From Pontederia crassipes (Eukaryota; Streptophyta; Magnoliopsida; Commelinales; Pontederiaceae), in assembly GCA_030549335.1 (NCBI GenBank), contig CM060196.1, positions 24,696,501 through 24,760,500 on the forward strand: 64,000 bases of DNA. Reading direction: 5' to 3'. How positions within the stretch are numbered: position 1 is the first letter of the stretch; each line of letters begins with the position of its first letter. A model generated the notes under the pieces. That model ran no database searches, was not told the DNA's origin, and was given only the letters and a program-made list of their open reading frames with translations. This document shows positions 25,103 to 37,800 of this stretch, piece after piece. The translations under genes were made by a program, and so were the position numbers.

Positions 25103-26466
25103 CGGCGAGAACAAGAGGGAGAAAGAGTCTCGAGCAAGGCGTCAGGAATGGCCAAGGACTCAAGACTCCCCTTCAGCTTCCTTCTCCCCGTTCGCCCTGC
25201 CGTTTCTTTTACCTTCGCGACTATTACTCAAGAACAATCGCAACTTCCTCTCCGCTACATCTCGGTTTTTTCTTACGCCTCTTTCGCATCGTAATCTCCA
25301 GATGAAATCATTGCGTGTTGATACCTACCGAGAAGCGTAGACAACGCACGTCGGAGGAGGAGGACGAGGAGGTCCAAATTGCTGGCAATGGCGTCACTGT
25401 GGAGAAAACAGAGCAACTCGCCAAGGAACACGGAGGGATGTGTTATGAAGGTGGGGGTTATAAAAAAAAGGAGGGAAGCAGTTGTACGACGTTTTTGGTG
25501 AGTATTTGGAAACCTCATTCACATAAACAAGAAAGGAATATGTCAGAAAATAAAATATTTATTTCACTTGAACAAAAAAAAAAGGCCATTACTATTCTAC
25601 CATTAATATGTAGGTAGGCTTGCTTATAGGCCTTGTTTATTTTATGATGAATAGATTCTAGCAGTGTCAGAAGTCAAATAAGAAGGGCAAATCACTCTAT
25701 GTTAATTCTCATTAATGGATCCTAGAATTTTGGAAGGTGTCTACAGCTAAGCACTTGCAAGTTGTTCAAAAATGTCATTTATACTTATTGAGTTTTAGAC
25801 AGATTCTTTTTATTTTTATTTTTTAATTTTTACTTTAGGCAAGCAAAATATAACATGGTTGCATTGTTAGATTATGTCTTGCTAAAGTATAAAATATTAT
25901 GAAATTGCTCTATGAAATAAAAGGAATGAGTTATGGCCTACTTTATTTATTATCTCCCCCTATATAATTGGTATTTGTATTGTTAAGCTCTTTCTGATAG
26001 ATTGTTGACTTTTGTCTACATCTCTATATTGGTTTCCCTTTTTGCTTCTATTTTATAATTTTCCGATGTGATTATGTTATGAACTTGTTTTTTTTCATTT
26101 CATTAGTATTGTTGCATAGAATATGCAATGAAGGGAATCAGGGCGTATAACACACATCATCATTCGAAGATCAAGAGGTCAGAGTAAATTATAAAAATAA
26201 ATTAATCATCAAACTTTAATATTTATCTTTCTGATCTAACTATCAAAATAATTTTATTAAAATAGGTTAATCAATAACGTATTTACGTTCAACTATACTA
26301 AAATTAGTTAATATTCAAAGAGTAAAAATATTTAAAGAGGTTAATGAGCATGTAGAGCATCCCACTCTACATCTTAGTGTAGAGCACTTATTTTTCATTA
26401 TTTAAATAATATTATAATTGATAATTTATAATTAGATTAATCATATACTTCTTAGATGAAGTAATA

Positions 26467-26503
<37 letters not shown>

Positions 26504-28081
26504 ATAATTTAATAATAAAAATGCATCATCTAAGATTAAATAAATTATAGCTGTTGAATTAATCATATTTATTAATATAAGTTGATCATGACCATCGAAT
26601 AATCCGATGATCTTGATCTTAATAATATTTACTATTTAATATATAATTTAAATTAATATATATTTATTTTATTAATATAATAAGTAAAATGAGTGCTCCA
26701 CACTCGTTCTACATCAAATGCTCTACATATATATTTTCTCTTATTTACATATTGAAATAATATTTTAAGTCTAATGATTTTCAACAATAAGGATTATTAT
26801 ATAAAGTAAGTAGTCAGTGAATTTTTTATTTTGTATTTTGGTTGAAAAATAATTATTTATTGAATAAAAATCAGTTATAAGTTTATTAAAATATATTTTT
26901 AAAGTCATTTTAAATAGAATATATAGAACAAGCAATTATACTTTAGTAGAATTGTTTAACTATATTAAGAGCTTTTGATGAAGTTAATTAATTTTGTTGA
27001 CCTTTTTATAACATAAAACATAACAAGATCTTGCTATTGTCAACGAAATAAAGAGAACTAAAATAAAATTTTACTTATTTAGTTTCACAACTAAAGAATC
27101 AGAAGCTTATAACCTTTACTTCGATGTGAAGTAAAGTATTAAAATCTTTATTTTAAAAAGAGTATTAACAATTGGGTTTAATGGGATCCTACCTAGTGGT
27201 AGTAATGTTCTGCCTCGTCGGCATTCTTTCGATGACAGATTAAGTTATGCACGATTAACCGGAGTTAGGATGAAGTAGTAATAAGTGGTTCATCCATGTT
27301 TAACAGAGCCGATGAAAATTGAACTTTAATTTCACCTTGTTCTAGCTGCGATCCTAATAAAAAAAAATTCGAAGAAAAAGGGAGGAAGTTTATGTTTATA
27401 TATAAATAAAGGTTCTATCAACACTTAAAATAATATAAAAAAAACATTAGCTTATCAGCGAATGCACGTTTTGAAAATAAAATGATACCAGAGGATTTTT
27501 TTTTAAAAAAAAAAGCATGCAAAAGTAAAATTATTATGCAGGTTTGTATCCCATGTCAACCACATGATGTATTAACATATATATGCACGTTGTGCACAAA
27601 ATTCACAGACCATTTGTGGCACAAATTTTGTGCACCATACTCCAAATAAAATTAATTTAAAATTATTTTTATTTGTAAAAATGGATAAATTTTAATTTAA
27701 TAAAATTTACATATCATGTATGCACTATATAAAACTTATCGTCCATATAATTTTTTTATGTTTAATAAAAGAATATTAGTTATGACATTTGTTTTGATTC
27801 GATTGAGATATAAATTATTTATTTATTATTTTAAAATAAAATTTGTATAGTGCTTGAATTAAATAATTTATTTATCATATATTTAATTATGCATTTTACA
27901 TTCATAAGCTAATTATATCACTATCCGTTATCCGCTATGTGCTAACTAATTAAATTGTTATATACCATTAAATTGTTGGTACCAAGAACAAAAGAAGCTT
28001 TTTAAACTAAACAATCTTGTAAATAGGTTAAAAGTTTTGATAGCATTATACCTACAAGTCAACTATTTGAACATGTCCTAT
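25103..28081. other. Upstream spacer of glycosyltransferase A, duplicated block A
   Basis: Collinear homology with block B can be followed in pieces: 25180-25410 with 42550-42660 plus 43450-43730; 25640-26150 with 45010-45400; 26200-26340 with 46850-46970; 27370-27640 with 48050-48190; 27990-28080 with 48740-48890. The first few hundred bases hold the promoter of copy A. No independent gene is supported. A purine-rich stretch (GGAGGAGGAGGACGAGGAGG) lies at about 25351-25370. Confidence 0.75.
26351..26727. mobile_element. MITE with TGTAGAGCAT terminal inverted repeats
   Basis: The left end TGTAGAGCATCCCACTCTAC and the right end, reverse-complemented, TGTAGAGCATTTGATGTAGA match through the first 10 bases. 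Similarity continues inward over about 50 bases (GTGTAGAGCACTTATTTT against GTGTGGAGCACTCATTTT). It is absent from block B at the equivalent place (about 46970), so it inserted after the duplication. A (TA)n run lies inside at about 26470-26500. No clear target duplication was found. Confidence 0.75.
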
Positions 28082-28277
28082 TGTATTGTATTGAAAAGGA
28101 TACAACATGTCACTTTTATAGTGCATACAACAATTGCATTTGCATACAATAGTTGCTAACAAAGAAGGAAAAGAAATAAGATCATGTGCTTTCAATTAGG
28201 AGCTTCATATGCATGAGGAGCAGGTCATGTGGTAAAAGTTGTTGAATGGTTTGAATGAGATTATGTGTCCTGTTACA
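28082..28277 (-). repeat. 3' LTR of the copia element
   Basis: 196 bp, TG...CA on the minus strand (TGTAACAGG to CAATACA). The adjoining 28278-28290 is the polypurine tract on the minus strand. Its sequence recurs inverted at about 34118-34311 and, in the same orientation, in part at 34320-34402. Confidence 0.75.
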
Positions 28278-28299
28278 TCCCCCAATCTATTGTGTCCTT

Positions 28300-30057
28300 G
28301 AGCAAAGTCAGAGGTGCGGTCGAATAAAGTTGAACTGTGTTGCAGAAAGAGCTTGGGCAGAAAGAGCTTGGGTCATAATGTTTGTAATTTGATACTTGGT
28401 GGAGATAAATCAAACATGAAGTCTCCTATTAGCAACCTCATCATAAACAAAATGAAAATTAATTTCCACATGTTTGTCTTATGCAGGAAAGATAGGAATG
28501 TAACACAAATATGTTGCTTTGATGTTATCACTCCAAAGAATCAGAGGAGCCGAAGAAGAAATACCAAGTTCTCCAAGTAAGGACCACAAGCAGATTAATT
28601 CCATAGTGACATTGACAATGAATTTGTACTCAGACTCGGTAGATGACTGAGACATTGTCCATTGCTTTTTAGATGCCCATGAGATCGGATTATTGCTGAC
28701 AACTATAGTGTAAGATTAATTCCATAGTGACATTGATAATGAATTTGTACTCAGAGTCGGTAGATGACCGATACACTGCCCATTGCTTTTTAGATGCCCA
28801 TGAGATCAGATTACTGCTAACAAATATAGTGTATTCGCCAATAGATTTGCGATCGAGAGAGCAACCAACCTAGTCGGCATATGAAAAAGTGTTGAACTGA
28901 AGAGAGAATGAGCAAGCGAGTTGCAAGCCAAGGGTTTGGTTATTGTTGACATATCTTAAAATTCTCTTTACCAATTGCCAATTTGCATCAGATGGTGACT
29001 ACATGCATTGACATATATGGTTAGTAGTGAAGGAAATGTCTAGTCTAGTGAGCTGAAGGTATTGTAAGGAACCAACTACTTGACGGAATAGGGATGGATC
29101 TTGAAATGGAGGGTCGTTGTCAGGGTTTGGTGGTTGCCATTGGAGTTGAGACTTACTTGGCACCATGCACATTTGTTCACGAAAGAATATCTTGAATGTA
29201 TTATTATTGTGACAAAATGATACCTTGACATGTTGGAAGCACTTCAACACCAAGAAAGAAATGGAGGGACCCCATGTCTCGAATGATAAATCGTTGACTA
29301 AAATAATTTGTAACATCACACATAATAGTTGTAGAAGAGTGAGTAATGAGGATGCCATCGACATTCAATAAGTAGAAAAATCATAGCACATGTAGTGTTG
29401 CAAATGAACAACGGAGTAACGAAGTGCAAGTGACAGACACTCGAAAAATCGAAGGTGCATAGATTTGTGACAAGCATTTTGAACCATGCACGTGAAGCCT
29501 TATTGAGACCATACGCAGGCCTATACAAGAGTTAGACATGGCTGGGCCTAGGTTTGTGAGGATCTTGGAAACCTAGTGGTTGCTCCACGTGGAATTCCTC
29601 AGATAAGTCTCTATGCAAAAATCCATTATGAACATCCAATTGTCGAAGTGGCTAGCCATGTGAGACTGCAAGAGAAAGCACCAAGTGAATGGTTGTTGGC
29701 TTAATGATGGGGTTGAATGTCTCGGCGTAGTCAATCTTGGGTGTTTGATGGAACCCCTTCGCGGCAAGGTGGCCTTGTAGCGATCAATGTTGTTGTTAGC
29801 TTTATATTTGGTGCGATAAATCCACTTGCAATCAACTACATTTAAGCTAGGAGTTTGAGGTACGAGGGACCAAGTGTCATTGCCTAGGAAAATCATGAAT
29901 TCTTCGGACATTGCTTCACTAGTGATGATGTTTGTTTGCAATGGCGAAGCATGTAGGATCAGGTTCATGTGGAACATTTGGGACATATGACCTTTAGATG
30001 AGGAAGAATAGCCAAGAAACATAGGGCTGAGCACTATTGTCAAACCTATGTCAATTA
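28300..30057 (-). pseudogene. Copia reverse transcriptase and RNase H remnants
   Basis: Minus-strand pieces read as copia pol. 30057-29573 has NDTWSLVPQTP and VDCKWIYRTKYKANN, then a frameshifted continuation. 29528-29316 has YGLNKASRAWFKM. 29364-28999 has LFRQVVGSLQYLQLTRLDIS. Around 28830 is the RNase H signature GCSLDRKS. Multiple stops and frameshifts show it is dead. A 121-bp internal tandem duplication lies at 28593-28834 in the RNase H part. Confidence 0.85.
28593..28834. repeat. 121-bp tandem duplication in the copia RNase H region
   Basis: Two adjacent copies starting GATTAATTCCATAGTGACATT, at 28593 and 28714, differ at several positions. Confidence 0.9.
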
Positions 30058-32053
30058 TGTAATGCCCCAAGACCCACGTGATCTTCACGTGCTCAGAGTC
30101 TATCATAGAGACATTACACAATTTTTCATAACATAATTTTTCAAAATAAAAACTATAAAGTGCGGAAATAATTTAATAATGATAACTAATAATCCATGAT
30201 AATCAAAATACTAAAACATCCATAAGTTCATTGTTCTAATAATTATGGAAATAATAAAACTAAATAACTCAATCTAATGTCATATGCAACATCTGTTAAT
30301 CACTTAGAATAGACACTCGCAGAACCATCATTTATCAAACCTCTCTTATATGCACAGATCCAGGTACATGAAAATATCCATGAGTATAAAAATATTCAGT
30401 ACGTAGGATTTAAAAAAACAATCAATATACTCAATAAAAAATAAGGTATGATGAGTGATCAATACAATAATCAATTAACAATATAATAATTTATCCATAT
30501 GAGCAATATATCAGGCTATGGTCAAAAGACCAATACAGATCAATGACAAATAACAATTAACAATTATCAACTGCCTGATCAATAAATCAAAATTCAAATA
30601 ATAATTTTTAATTCAATAATCAATGGACATTGGCCAATAATAGTTCAATTCAATAGGGCAATAACAATGGCCAACTCAATGCCAATATATCCAAATGACC
30701 GTGATTCAATTCCATTTAATTCAATTTCAGTTTGATTTAATTTTAATTTCAGTTTCAATTCGATTCAATTCAATTTACAATGTTCAGAGTTATCAAACTC
30801 AATGAGGAGTACTCAGTCAATGAAGGAACACCATGTCACTTTTATGCAAATTAATGGGGGATCAATGTCACGACAAGTCCAATTTAATTCAATGAATTTA
30901 TATATGATGGGGGACTAGTGGCCATACACAGGACAATCATAGTTTTTACACTATATGTCTCATTCAATTCAATTGATCCCAGCTTAGTGGCAATCAGTAG
31001 ACATATGCCTAATAGTTTTCAGTTTTTTATCTTGTTTACCTAAAGTGTCTATTTTTAATAAAATTTTCAAATAGGTTAAACAAGATCTAAACCAAAAACT
31101 AAATAGACCAATAATATAATCATCAATAAGATCAAAGATTATAATAATATAATCAGGACAATCAATAATTTATATTAAAATGATAATAATAATAAATAAC
31201 TAAAAATTAAACTATGCTCAATAATAATTAATGTTCCAACTCTCGACATCCCAACCGAATGATTGAGATTTATGAAGAAGAAAAGAATAAAACATCGTCG
31301 AAAAAATCAAGAAAAATAATTGAAGATTTTCTTTCTTTTTTTGTCTAAGCGAGCATTCACGTTCTCTCCTTTTTTACCTCTTATGTCTCCAAATTTTCTC
31401 TCGAGAAATCTCTCATTTTTCCCACATTAATTCCTTTTCTCGCTCTAAGTCCTCACATGAACAATTCGTCCGACATGAAGCACTGCATCTCCTCTGCCTA
31501 AGAAACTATTTTCTGATGGCATGTTTTTTATTTTTCTTTCTAACTATGTCGTTGCCATCAATTTCCACCAAAATTGACATGGACCGAAACATCATCATGC
31601 CCAGAAAAAGAATTTCAATAATTTGATCAAATATGCAACAAAAGGTGCAGTGAAATAAACACACCACGAAAACAGACGAACCCCCCCCCACCCGATACCT
31701 AGGTGGACGACCATCACCTGTTGCGCCGAAAACAAGGAAGAAAATAACTTATGGTCGACCCATTATTATTTATAGGGTTTTAAAATTCTTAATTATACTT
31801 TAACTATAATATTTAATCTCACCCAAATTTAATCCTCCATTTAATCTCTTTAACTAATTCAGATTTATTCTAATTTAAATAAATAAATTCCAAAGTTTAA
31901 TTAATTAATTCTATCGACAATAAAACTCCTCTCCAATTTTCTTTTATTTTTCAAAATTATTAAATATGATAATATTACTAACAATATTTCCCAAACTAAA
32001 ATAAGAAAGTAATCATTTATTAAATCTTGAAAAATCAGGGTCATTACAGATTA
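30053..32053. mobile_element. Solo LTR (about 2 kb) nested in the copia element
   Basis: The block 30058-32048 (1,991 bp) starts TGTAATGCCCCAAGACCC and ends AGGGTCATTACA, giving inverted TG...CA termini (TGTAATG/CATTACA). Flanking pentamers AATTA (30053-30057) and GATTA (32049-32053) match at 4 of 5. Copia coding continues directly on either side: reverse transcriptase on the left and integrase on the right. TGTAATG-type termini are common for plant Ty3/gypsy LTRs. No internal region or second LTR is present, so it is a solo LTR left by recombination. Confidence 0.85.
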
Positions 32054-34013
32054 TGTGGTCTAATGATAATGAAAAAATTGCGCAAGAGAAGGTTCTAAAA
32101 ATTTGTAGTCTAACATTTTGTCATAGAGTATTTGAGAGCACAAGAGTGGACATCCAATTGATTAGGTAAAAAATAGTGTCCACGAAAAAATGCCAAAAAT
32201 GACGAGGTGGGGGTCCATGTGCAAGCAATGTAAGTGTAGTTTCAACAACGTGTTGAATCTTTCGTTTTACCACGCCATATGTTAGACGATGTTGAATTCC
32301 ATGACAATGAAGAAATGGAGAGAGAGATATAAACCCGCTCCATCATTGCTTTGCAAAGACAAAATCTTGCAATTAAACTTTCTTTGAAAAAAATTATAAA
32401 ATGAGGAAATAGTTTGGATATGTCGAACTTATTAGAGAGAGGAAAATATTAACTATAACATGAAAAATCATCGAGAAATAATGCAAAATAATGATGTCCG
32501 TCCACAAATTTCTAAGGTGTGGCTCCCTCGACATCAACAAAAACCACTTGAAGCGGCGCGTGGTTGAAATTATTGGTTGATGAGAGGTGCAATTTCATTG
32601 CTTTTCCTTGTACATAGGATGCACAACAAGGAGAATTGCGAACATGACGATGTTGCAAATGATGTTTATTCAAAATAACTTACAAAGTGCAATGACTGGG
32701 TGTCCAAGTATGTGCCACATGGTGGAGGAGACAGGATTTAGAAGAGCTTGCGGAGGGAAACACGAAGGTTGGAGGTGATAGAGGCCATCTCTAATTTGGA
32801 TGCAAAGAAGAGGCTGGTGCGTTTTTCGGTCCTTTACAATAAAATTGTTAGGATAGAACTAAAAAAAGCGGTTGTCACTATACGAGATTTTTTCGTATAA
32901 AAAGCACATGTTTTGATATATGGAAACATGCAAAACATTAGTGAGTTTAAGTGGATGAATGAAGCTATGGATGATAGAGTTACTGGTATGCTTAATTGGT
33001 ACATTAACACCATTACCAACTTTTTGGTCATTGCTAGACTTTCGGATGATTGAATGGAAATGAGGCCCAACATCACATGATGAGTAGTAGGAAACTAGTC
33101 ATTGTAAGCACCGAGAAGGGAATTTTGCGCATTTTGGAGCTGCTACATAAGCTTGTGGCATCAAGGATCCTAGATGCCTTTAATGGCATTGGTATGAACT
33201 GTGGCTAGTAGCTCCACACATTGGGCATGTATCTAGACATGGTTGACTATAATGTTCTCAGCCTCGGCCACCTCTCCTTATGAATTATCCATGAGAAGGA
33301 GATGATGAGACAAAAAAAACATGTTTTGTCAAGTCAGGTCGAGGGGTTGAAGGAATTGAAGTGGAGTTGTTGGCCAACTTAAATTCAGGGCTTGTGAGCA
33401 AGCTTTAAAACTTTGGGAATTATGGGAATCAGAGCATTTCTGGATGACAAGGAGGCAATGATCATGCTAAAATCTCCATTGAGATTATTAAAAATGATCA
33501 CGTTGAATGTCGATGTTGAGAATGCATGGCTGGTGGAAGCGAGCTCATCGAAAATCAACTTCTCTTGTCGCAGATAGGCAGCAAGAGGCCTATCACCCTG
33601 TTTGAGATAGTGCAACTACATTTGGAGTTGAAGAAGTCTGATTTGGCTTGGTGCTCCATAGGCTTGATGAAGAGTTGTCCGAACTTCACGAGAAGTTGTG
33701 AGGCCAACCACAAGTGGCATAACTTCCTCTAAGAGAGGAGAAACCAGACGAGTAATCGTTTCCATGCAAGTTATTGAGATGAGGCAAGTGTGGGAAGAAC
33801 TCTGTAACAGTTTGGTGGAGTAGGAGAGGGCTCCAAGTTGTCGATAAGATCTTCCACTTCGAAACTATTGATAAGTGGAAAGTTGAGTTCATCATAGGTG
33901 GTAATTGGAGGGACTAAGTTTGATGGAAATAAAATTGCTAACTTGTCGAAAGGAAGGGAGAGGTCGCGGGGAGGAGAAGATGTTGTTGCAGCAAATAAGA
34001 GAGAAGAAGACAT
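32049..34013 (-). pseudogene. Copia integrase, protease and gag remnants
   Basis: The minus strand from about 32320 downward reads an integrase-like segment (GIQHRLTYGVVKRKIQHVVETTLTLL, in two halves, then FYLINWMSTLVLSN). 33076-32834 is the pre-integrase/protease zone. 33615-33385 (LKQGDRPLAAYLRQEKLIFDEL) and 34013-33771 (SSSLLFAATTSSPPRDLSLP) resemble copia gag. A 70-bp stretch beginning AGAGAGAAGAAGACATGGC is tandemly duplicated at about 33995-34135. All frames are broken. Confidence 0.7.
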
Positions 34014-34117
34014 GGCTTCAAAGCAAGACTATGATGCACTATATTTCTTGTAACATGACATGTCTAAGAGAGAAGAAGACATGGCTTCAAGGAAAGGCTA
34101 TGATGCACTATATTTCT

Positions 34118-34402
34118 CATGACAGGACATGCCATCTCATTCAAACTATTCAACAACATTACCATAAGATCTGCTCTTCTTGTGTATGAAGATCCTGATT
34201 GCTAGCACACCACCCTATTTTCTTGTCTTCTTTGTTAGTCATAAATGCAATTGTTGTATGCAATACATAAGTGACATATTGTATTCTATTCAATATAAGA
34301 GATAATCTTAAGATAATTTGCAATCAAGAGCTTCATGAAGAACAAGTCGTGTGGTAATGCTTTTGAATGATTTGAATGAGACGATGTGTCCTATTACTTA
34401 CA
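34118..34402. repeat. Rearranged 5' LTR end: inverted LTR copy joined to a direct LTR piece
   Basis: 34118-34311 on the plus strand matches the minus strand of the LTR at 28082-28277 (CTCATTCAAACTATTCAACAAC and GTTGTATGCAATACATAAGTG). 34320-34402 matches the same LTR in the opposite, normal orientation (GAGCTTCATGAAG, GTGTGGTAAT, GAATGAGACGATGTGTCC). The end therefore looks like a head-to-head LTR rearrangement. Confidence 0.7.
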
Positions 34403-34433
34403 TTCTATATGTCAAGTAGATCCTCGTGAGGTA

Positions 34434-34547
34434 TCAAAGATCATAAGATGGAAACCTCGATTTTGAAGGTCGGATCATGTCAAAAAAAAGGATATGTCAT
34501 TCTGGCTTGCCCTTCCAACTTTGAGTAGGGTCGATCTCCACTATGCC
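34434..34547 (-). pseudogene. Truncated 3' end of the LanC-like gene (block A copy)
   Basis: The minus strand reads [16 protein letters not shown], then [17 protein letters not shown] and a TGA stop. The functional gene at 49083-48971 reads [16 protein letters not shown], then [17 protein letters not shown] and TGA. It is therefore the last 37 codons of exon 6, with the same stop position, cut off upstream at about 34548. The 3' flank (minus-strand GACATATAGAA) also matches that of the full gene. It has no promoter or start of its own and cannot make a LanC protein. It marks one edge of the segmental duplication. Confidence 0.9.
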
Positions 34548-34554
34548 AGGAAAC

Positions 34555-34876
34555 GAAGGAATTGATAATAATAATTAGGAGGGCATTATTGAAATACCTC
34601 ATAATGGAAGAAAGATTATTTAAGCTTTTATACATTGTTACGATCTCATTGTTGGAAAATCGATCACAAGAAAGGAGGACTCTTGATCACAATCCAAAGT
34701 ACTTGGACTATGTCGGAATTGCGGCAGCCTTGCGACAGATTGTCAGACGTCACACTACAAAGATGAAAGTTTGAGTCACGTAGGAATACAACTCCATAAT
34801 TGCACTTATGTGCAATTGTTGTAATTGCTATAGCAGTTAAGTTGTCGAGGGCCCAATTATGGACGCACGTTCAACA
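34555..34876 (-). repeat. 3' LTR of the non-coding retroelement
   Basis: About 322 bp. It is longer than its partner because it has an extra middle part at about 34625-34750. Minus-strand start TGTTGAACGTGCG, next to the purine tract at 34877-34886. Confidence 0.7.
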
Positions 34877-37800
34877 TTCTCCCACTCACACATAATATGC
34901 TCTTATCCATATTTAATTCTAGTAAATGTTCGTTATAGTAAATGTGTGTGGGACCTACGAGTACAACCACAACTAAGAGAGAATTATAACTTGTTAGATA
35001 TACATAGTCATTCAACCACTTGAGAGCTTATACTATAACATGTTAAGAATACATAGTTGCACAAAAAACACATTAATACTCAATCAACGTGTGAGCTCAT
35101 GCTATAACTTAGCGACGTTGTATAACTGCTCAACTATCATGTGAGACATTAATATAATTTATCAATATACATAATCGCTCAAACATCCATGCATGTTACT
35201 CGTTTGCACTAAAAACACCTTACATGCATACTCCATACGACACACATCCTGCGCACAATTTTAATTTCTTTGTATTTGTATGCTTATATATTTGGTACCA
35301 ATCACATTAGAAATACTATCAAGACTAGTAGATCTTTATTTTACCTTCATATTTCTTATTTCTAAGTCAGTTTCTTTTCAAATTGTGGCTCGACGAGCAA
35401 CATACACTTTTATCCTTTGAGTACCTCACTAAAATAGCAACACTAACTCATCACCTTGAAATATAGTCAATAGTCTAAGGACAATATCCGAACTTATTTA
35501 ATTCATAACATCACAAAGACTGAAGTCCAGACGCTTACTCATGATGTCTTATATGAGTCCTCTAAATTGGCATCATGAGGTCTCACATTTGACTTCTCTT
35601 ATCAAGCTACACAAGATTATATATAAACTCGTGTCATCCATCCTGAACATATCATGGTGATCTTATATCATATATTTGAATTTAAATCATTTCATCTTTG
35701 TTCGCTATACACTAAGCGTTAGAGGCATTATCCCTGTGACTGATAATCTCATGCCTGATTGATATAATCTATATGCATTATAAAAATTATTAACTAACTC
35801 CAGAATAAAACTAACATAATTTTATTTATCTTAAGAAAATTTAGAATGCATTAACTCGTAAAGCTTGCGCACATAAATGCATTAGTTGAACGTGGCTTGA
35901 TAATTATCACGTATTTTCACATGTATTCGTAGATATTATCTTCTTCACATTGTCATGTCATACTATATATCAATGTATTTTTTTCTTACAATGATTCATC
36001 TTTTAAACAAGCAATAGTGATATACTTATTACAATAAAGGGTATACTTGATCATTGTCATTACAAGAGTAAAAGAATTTACTTAACCAAAGGACTTCATA
36101 TCATCATTGAGTAGAACACAAACTCAATTTTCATAGTTGACAACTTCATACAGTTTTGTTTTAGCTAATACTTGCAATACATCATCCTATATTGTGAAGA
36201 CATAACTGGAGATATACTTTTGCTTATTAATATCGACATAACTTCATAGTCGACAACTTCATACAGTTTTGCTTTAGATAACTCTTGCTATAAAGTAATA
36301 AATTTACTTAAATTATTCTTATTTAAAATTCTCAACCGGTGTGAACAACTATTGGACCTATGTCATTTCTATAAAATGACATTGAATTCTTCATTAATAG
36401 AAGAATCATTTATTGATTCTAGTTATATATAATATTATTTCACATGTAATGTCATGACAACATATTTATCCATAACAAGTTGGATACATACAAAATGATA
36501 TTTATACCTTTATTTAGATGAATAGTAAATTCATAAATGGATCGTCACAATCCACATATTGCGTTCAATACTTTTACATTAAAGCATTCAAATAGCTTTA
36601 TGTAATTTTCATCTAATATATATGTGGATCAATAACTGGACTTTTGTCGAACAAGAGAAAAAATATAATAACTTCTCTATAATTAGCACTCCTTTTGCAA
36701 CTATTATTTTTTGTTACTTTTAAATTCTTATCATTTGCATCAACTTAGTTTGAATATTTTTGTTTTCTATTGTCTTTCAACAGGTCGGATAATTTAATAA
36801 GTTTCTGAGTTGATTTTCTTCTTTTGACTTTTATTCTTTGCATTGATCGATTTTCTTTATCTAAGCACGAGAAAGCCTTTATCATTTATTTTAGGCTCAT
36901 ATTCATTTCATATAATCATTCGACATTGACAACGTAAAACACTACTCATATATTTCAATAAATAAACATTAATTGTGAGTTGACTGCAATTTGCTCCCAT
37001 TCGAATTGAGGTGTGGGAACAAAATGTGGACTAACCACAAATTAATCTACATACATTGTCAATTCTAAATCTTCAAATTCTTAAGTGAAGATATTGCCTA
37101 ATCTCATTAAGTCTAGAAAATATTTATGAATGTTACATCTCTACTTGTTATTTAAGTAATTAATATTGATTTTGAAATTGTGAGGAGCACTAAATACAAT
37201 AACATTCCAAATACAAAATTAGGAATTTATTTGTGCCATTCTACTTAAAAAATATATCAAGTAGATTTTGATTACATCATATATGTAACACATATAAATG
37301 TATCATTTTTATCACTAGACTATTTGAGTAAGTCTCAACCATTTTGCAATATCAAGGTTGTCAGCAAGGCATCAATTTTGCGATCATAATGAGTTCCCAT
37401 CCAAGTTCATGAATTTGTATAAAATAACAATTCATGTTACCAATTAAGATAAATCATATGTATAACTTTTATAATGCGAAAATGTGATGAGTGAAATCAT
37501 ATGCAGCCCAAGACATTCAATATATCACAATTGGATTATTGCATTTTTTTGCTCATAAATGATTTTCTTATATCTTTGTCAATTAGACATTGTCATAACA
37601 ATAGGCAAAATAACTTTAGCGAAAAAAAATTCTCCAACTAGTCTAATTTTGTGTTGCCACAAAACATCATAAATTGACTAACCAAAATTTTTGACATACT
37701 TATTTATGTTACATATGACATAAATATTCAAGTTGAATACTTTAAGTAATCAAGATAAAGAAAATTATTTTTCAGAAAATTTTCATAAAGGAACTCATTA

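Larger units (their letters stand above)
28082..34402 (-). mobile_element. Ty1/copia retrotransposon, degenerate, with nested solo LTR
   Basis: This is a minus-strand element interrupting block A, which resumes at 34403. Its 3' LTR is 28082-28277 (minus-strand start TGTAACAGGACACAT, preceded by the purine tract GATTGGGGGA). The other end starts TGTAAGTAATAGGACACATC at 34402 but is rearranged: an inverted LTR copy occupies about 34118-34311. Going down in coordinate, gag is at about 34013-33385, protease near 33076-32834, integrase at 32600-32049, reverse transcriptase at 30057-29000 and RNase H at 29000-28300. The solo LTR 30058-32048 splits it. Without that insert it is about 4.3 kb. It is full of stops. 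Flanking CCTAT and TCTAT could be an imperfect target duplication. Confidence 0.85.

Noticed and set aside
25103..25114. Four-codon N-terminal extension of the glycosyltransferases (FSPM start)
   Set aside because: The first codon of the extension is TTG in both copies; the next in-frame ATG gives the usual basic start before the membrane anchor.
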